Of a stretch of 64,000 nucleotides of DNA, positions 60,984 to 64,000 are shown one piece after another. The translations under genes and the position numbers were made by a program. How positions within the stretch are numbered: position 1 is the first letter of the stretch; the number at the start of each line of letters is the position of its first letter. The notes under the pieces were generated by a model, which was given only the letters and a program-made list of their open reading frames with translations, made no database searches and had not been told where the DNA came from. Source of the DNA: Sisyra terminalis (lineage: Eukaryota > Arthropoda > Insecta > Neuroptera > Sisyridae); contig OY292274.1 in the NCBI GenBank assembly GCA_958496175.1, positions 32,279,482 to 32,343,481 on the forward strand. Reading direction: 5' to 3'.

Positions 60984-61734
60984 CTTATGTTGTAATTAAG
61001 ATCTGAAATTTCAATCTAATGTTAGGTTTGAAATACTTTTATTTAACTAATAATAAACATCCTCTTTCTTGACATAATCTTAATAAAACATTATAATATA
61101 TTATGTTAAACATAATATGAAAAACTATATTTTAACTATAATTATTATGTTAAACTATAGTTTTTGAAAAACTGAAATTTTTTTGTTGACTGCATTTTTT
61201 TCCTTAGAAGTTTAATTGTGCTTTAAACAGGATCTATTCTCCAATTACATTTAAAAGTATGCAAAAATTTTCGGCATTAATTATTGCCAGTAAAGAACTG
61301 TTGAATTTCCTATTTCCCGGAACAAAAAAAAAAAATTAATACAAAGAAACTTTTTCAAATAGAAATGTGTTAACATAGTTAACATAAAATAGCGATACAT
61401 TTAAATGTTAACTATATAATATTTGTTTATAATATGTTATTATCTTTTAAATTTGTAATTTTCCTCAATATCCTTTTTTACTTAAAATATATTGTTACGA
61501 TTTTACGATAGGCTCGTTTAGGTTTGTTTCAAGACATAACACTATTTATTTTATTACAAACATATTAATTTATTTTATAACATTTATTTTAACGGTTGTT
61601 GCGATTTATTTCGAACAATTACTTATTTTAATTTAATAATTAACCAAATAATAAACTTATTTTAAATAGAACCCAACTAAATTGAAACTTTTTATTTACA
61701 TTTTAACTATAGTAATAACGAATTTTTTTCCCCG

Positions 61735-61790
61735 ATAACTTAATCAAAAAAATAAGACACACCCACCTTTGGCCCCATTGCCGTTAATAT
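61735..61790 (-). repeat. Inverted partial copy of the 312-bp repeat
   Basis: Read on the minus strand, CAATGGGGCCAAAGGTGGGT then GTGTCTTATTTTTTTGATTA matches the core of each tandem unit. It could fold back on the tandem copies that start 136 bp downstream. Confidence 0.75.
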
Positions 61791-61925
61791 ATTTTTTTAT
61801 AAATTTTATATTTTACTATTTTTATAAATGAAACTTTTTTTAAATTTCTTCTGCACAAGTCCTAGAATCCCTTATGACTTTATATGACCCTTTGATCGTT
61901 TGACCTTTTGGTACCTTCGATCAAA

Positions 61926-62861
61926 AGTCTTTTGGCCCTAATTAATAAAGAAAAATATTATTTAAGAACAATATTAAATTTATATACAAACTCAATGGGG
62001 CCAAAGCTGGGCGTGTCTTATTTTTTTGATCAATTTACCCAGTAAAAATTCGGTAGTTACCATAGTAATTCATATGAATTTTAAATAAATAAATATTTAA
62101 GCAAAACTATATTTCTAATAAAATTTAATATAAAAGTTAAAACTTAGTTGTTAGTAAAATATGATATTTTGAATAATTGTTAATGCATCATCTATTTCTT
62201 TCAAATAATAATATCCCTGTTAAAAAACATTTTAAAGGTCTTTTGGCTCCAATATAATAAATAAAATATTATTTAAGAACAATATTAAATTTATATACAA
62301 ACTCAATGGGGCCAAAGCTGGGCGTGTCTTATATTTTTGATCAATTTACCGAGTAAAAATTCGGTAATTACCATAGTAATTCATATGAATTTTAAATAAA
62401 TAAATATTTAAGCAAAAATATATTTCTAATAAAATTTGATGTAAAAGTTAAAACTTAGTTGTTAGTAAAATATGGTATTTTGAGTAATTGTTGATGCTTC
62501 ATCTATTTCTTTCAAATAATAATATCCCTGTTAAAAAAGCATTTTAAAGGTCTTTTGGCTCCAATATAATACAAAAAAAAAATATTTAAGAACAATATTA
62601 AATTCATATACAAACTCAATGGGGCCAAAGGTGGGAGTGTCTTATTTTTTTGATCAACTTACCGAGTAAAAATTTGGTAATTACCCTAGTACCTCGTATG
62701 AATTTTAAATAAATAAATATTTAAGAAAAATATATTTCTAATAAAATTTGATATAAAAGTTAAAACTTAGTTGTTAATAAAATATGATATTTTGAATAAT
62801 TGTTGATGCATCAATCTATTTTTTTCATATAATAATATCCCTGTTAAAAAACATTTTAAAT
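61926..62861 (+). repeat. Three tandem copies of a 311-313-bp unit
   Basis: Units start at about 61926, 62237 and 62549, each beginning GTCTTTTGGC and containing CAAACTCAATGGGGCCAAAG (cores at 61988, 62299 and 62612), TTGATCAATTTACC, a TTCATATGAATTTTAAATAA-type word and ending ATCCCTGTTAAAAAACATTT. Copies differ at a few percent of positions by eye, so the array is fairly young. Each unit carries the GTTAAAAA-type MITE end. Confidence 0.85.
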
Positions 62862-62956
62862 GTCCAAAATACCCATTAGAAGTTGGTTAAAATTATTAAA
62901 CGCATTTTAAATGTAATGCTTTCAAAATGCCTCTAAATACCATTTTTAACTGGGAT
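62837..62956. mobile_element. 120-bp MITE at the end of the tandem array
   Basis: The left end ATCCCTGTTAAAAAACATTT is mirrored at the right end by ATCCCAGTTAAAAATGG (minus strand). The interior has CATTTTAAATGTAATG and GCCTCTAAATACC. It overlaps the end of the third tandem unit and has the same length as the element at 49775. Confidence 0.65.
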
Positions 62957-63393
62957 AAGAATAAAATAATATGCTATCATTGCTATATTGAACCATTAAA
63001 CGAAACTTAACTTGAGTTTCCCGGTTAACATTGTATTAAATTAAAAGAAGAATCGTAATTTTCATATGAAATAAAGTAATATTAATTTATAAAATAAATA
63101 TAATCCATGTCGAATTATAATACCGATAGTTTAGTAACGGTGACATTCGGTTAGAAGTTTAAAACTCAAGTTAATATTTGCAACGATCTTGCGTAATTTT
63201 AATTTTTAGTTTAATATATTTCGTTGAGCACTTATCGAGAATGTACTTTTCGTAATACCGTAATCATTTTTCTTATATTAATCTTTTTTTTAATGTTCTT
63301 TAACACAATGAAAGGAAAATAAATTTTGCAGTCGTATTGTTGTAATAAACTTTAAGAGGATGTTTGAAATAAATTAAGATTTTTGTTACTTAC

Positions 63394-63634
63394 CGGGCAA
63401 ATTAATAGTTCGAAAATCATTATATGCAAGCCTATTTCCGTAACTGTTTATAGGGCGAGCAAAGTGGTTGGAGCAAATTCGAAATTCATGATAGTTCATA
63501 TCATTAATTTTTGAATTCCGAATGGCTCCAATCCACTTTTGCCGCGTATAAACACTATTACCCAATTCTTGAGATGGCAGACGATGTAGATTCACTTTTG
63601 CACCACATATGCCAATGCAGCATTTTCGTGGCAT
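63394..63634 (-). CDS. THAP-domain exon of a P-element-like gene
   Basis: The exon starts at ATG (63634-63632) and encodes MPRKCCIGICGAKVNLHRLP, later RQKWIGAIRN and FRICSNHFARP, ending NLP in phase 1 before a strong donor CCCG|GTAAGT. The C-x4-C ... C-x2-H spacing with the W in KWIGAIRN and HF after the last ligand fits a THAP C2CH zinc finger, the DNA-binding domain of P-element and THAP9-type transposases. It splices in phase to the transposase exon at 60983. This reading frame is intact, although the downstream exon is broken. It could be a host-kept THAP gene or just the 5' end of a dead transposon. Confidence 0.75.
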
Positions 63635-64000
63635 ATTGCACTATTTAACCAAATCTAATAATAAAAATAAAACTTAAGGCAATGAAAACCAAAACATGTA
63701 AAAGCTGCAATACCTGGAAAATCAGTTCCTCCGTAAATGTTTGTTAATAATCGTTCTTTTTACTGCGATTACTTTATGCTTTATGCTTGATTATTTTATG
63801 CTTATGTCATTAAACTGATTTAATTGCTTTTTTTAAGTATTATAAACAGTTTAACAGTTGCTATGGTTTTAAAAATTAAAACCTTAATATTTTATTCTGC
63901 TAGGGGTCACTAAAACTCGATATTTTTCAAAAACAGTTCCTTTTTTTCCCATTAGAGGTGATGTCAAATGTGTCATATTTATAAAACGATTGTGATTTCG
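63635..64000. other. Region upstream of the THAP exon
   Basis: This is where the promoter and transposon end of the P-like gene should lie on the minus strand. TTATGCTTGATTATTTTATG-type repeats occur at 63770-63805. No inverted end matching the other side was found. Confidence 0.3.

Larger units (their letters stand above)
60984..63393 (-). other. Intron of the P-like gene, 2.4 kb, repeat-filled
   Basis: The intron lies between the THAP exon donor CCCG|GTAAGT (63394/63393) and the transposase exon. It contains three tandem 312-bp repeats, an inverted partial copy and a 120-bp MITE; the remainder is AT-rich without coding signs. Confidence 0.5.

Noticed and set aside
1..64000. CRISPR arrays or bacterial operons
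   Set aside because: No short spaced direct repeats of CRISPR type. Split genes with GT-AG introns and insect transposons show a eukaryotic nuclear window.

Overview
The window is AT-rich nuclear DNA from an insect. Its one host gene has small exons with GT-AG introns and encodes the C-terminal half of a TRPC-type channel whose best family match is insect TRP-gamma. Decayed arthropod transposons surround it (Jockey-like and RNase H-bearing LINEs, a Helitron, hAT, a P-element/THAP relative, an LTR and several MITE families). I cannot settle the insect order from this sequence.

Layout. Positions 1-19.9 kb are non-coding, probably the long intron in front of the TRP-gamma C-terminal exons because no pore or S1-S6 exon was found there. 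This part holds a solo LTR with a heat-shock-like promoter (2375-2819, minus), a Jockey RT fossil (5.7-6.3 kb, minus), an RNase H LINE fossil (10.16-11.0 kb, minus), a TIR element (15.94-16.46 kb) and a Helitron helicase fossil (16.86-17.74 kb, plus). Positions 19940-34623 carry seven phase-consistent TRP-gamma exons on the plus strand. They start at the TRP box and run to a stop codon, joining into 521 codons without a frame break. Introns of about 5.2 kb and 7.7 kb split the last three exons, and the 7.7 kb intron holds repeats and two uncertain candidate exons.

From 34.6 to 59 kb there is no convincing host gene. Features there are MITEs, a foldback element, a 161-bp-arm perfect palindrome (45777-46384), a hAT MITE with an 8-bp target duplication (46751-46961) and a hAT transposase C-terminal fossil (57.1-57.4 kb, minus). 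Positions 59.9-63.6 kb carry a minus-strand P-element-like gene: a THAP exon with a good splice donor, a 2.4 kb intron filled with a three-copy tandem repeat of about 312 bp, and a transposase exon with one in-frame stop and a missing C-terminus.

The only functional unit I would stand behind is the TRP-gamma cytoplasmic tail. It acts in a plasma-membrane cation channel, and the TRP box and following segments couple gating to regulators. Everything else is mobile DNA at various stages of decay. The most striking non-genic features are the LTR promoter with heat-shock elements, its empty-site paralogue at 46.1 kb, and the perfect palindrome around that paralogue.
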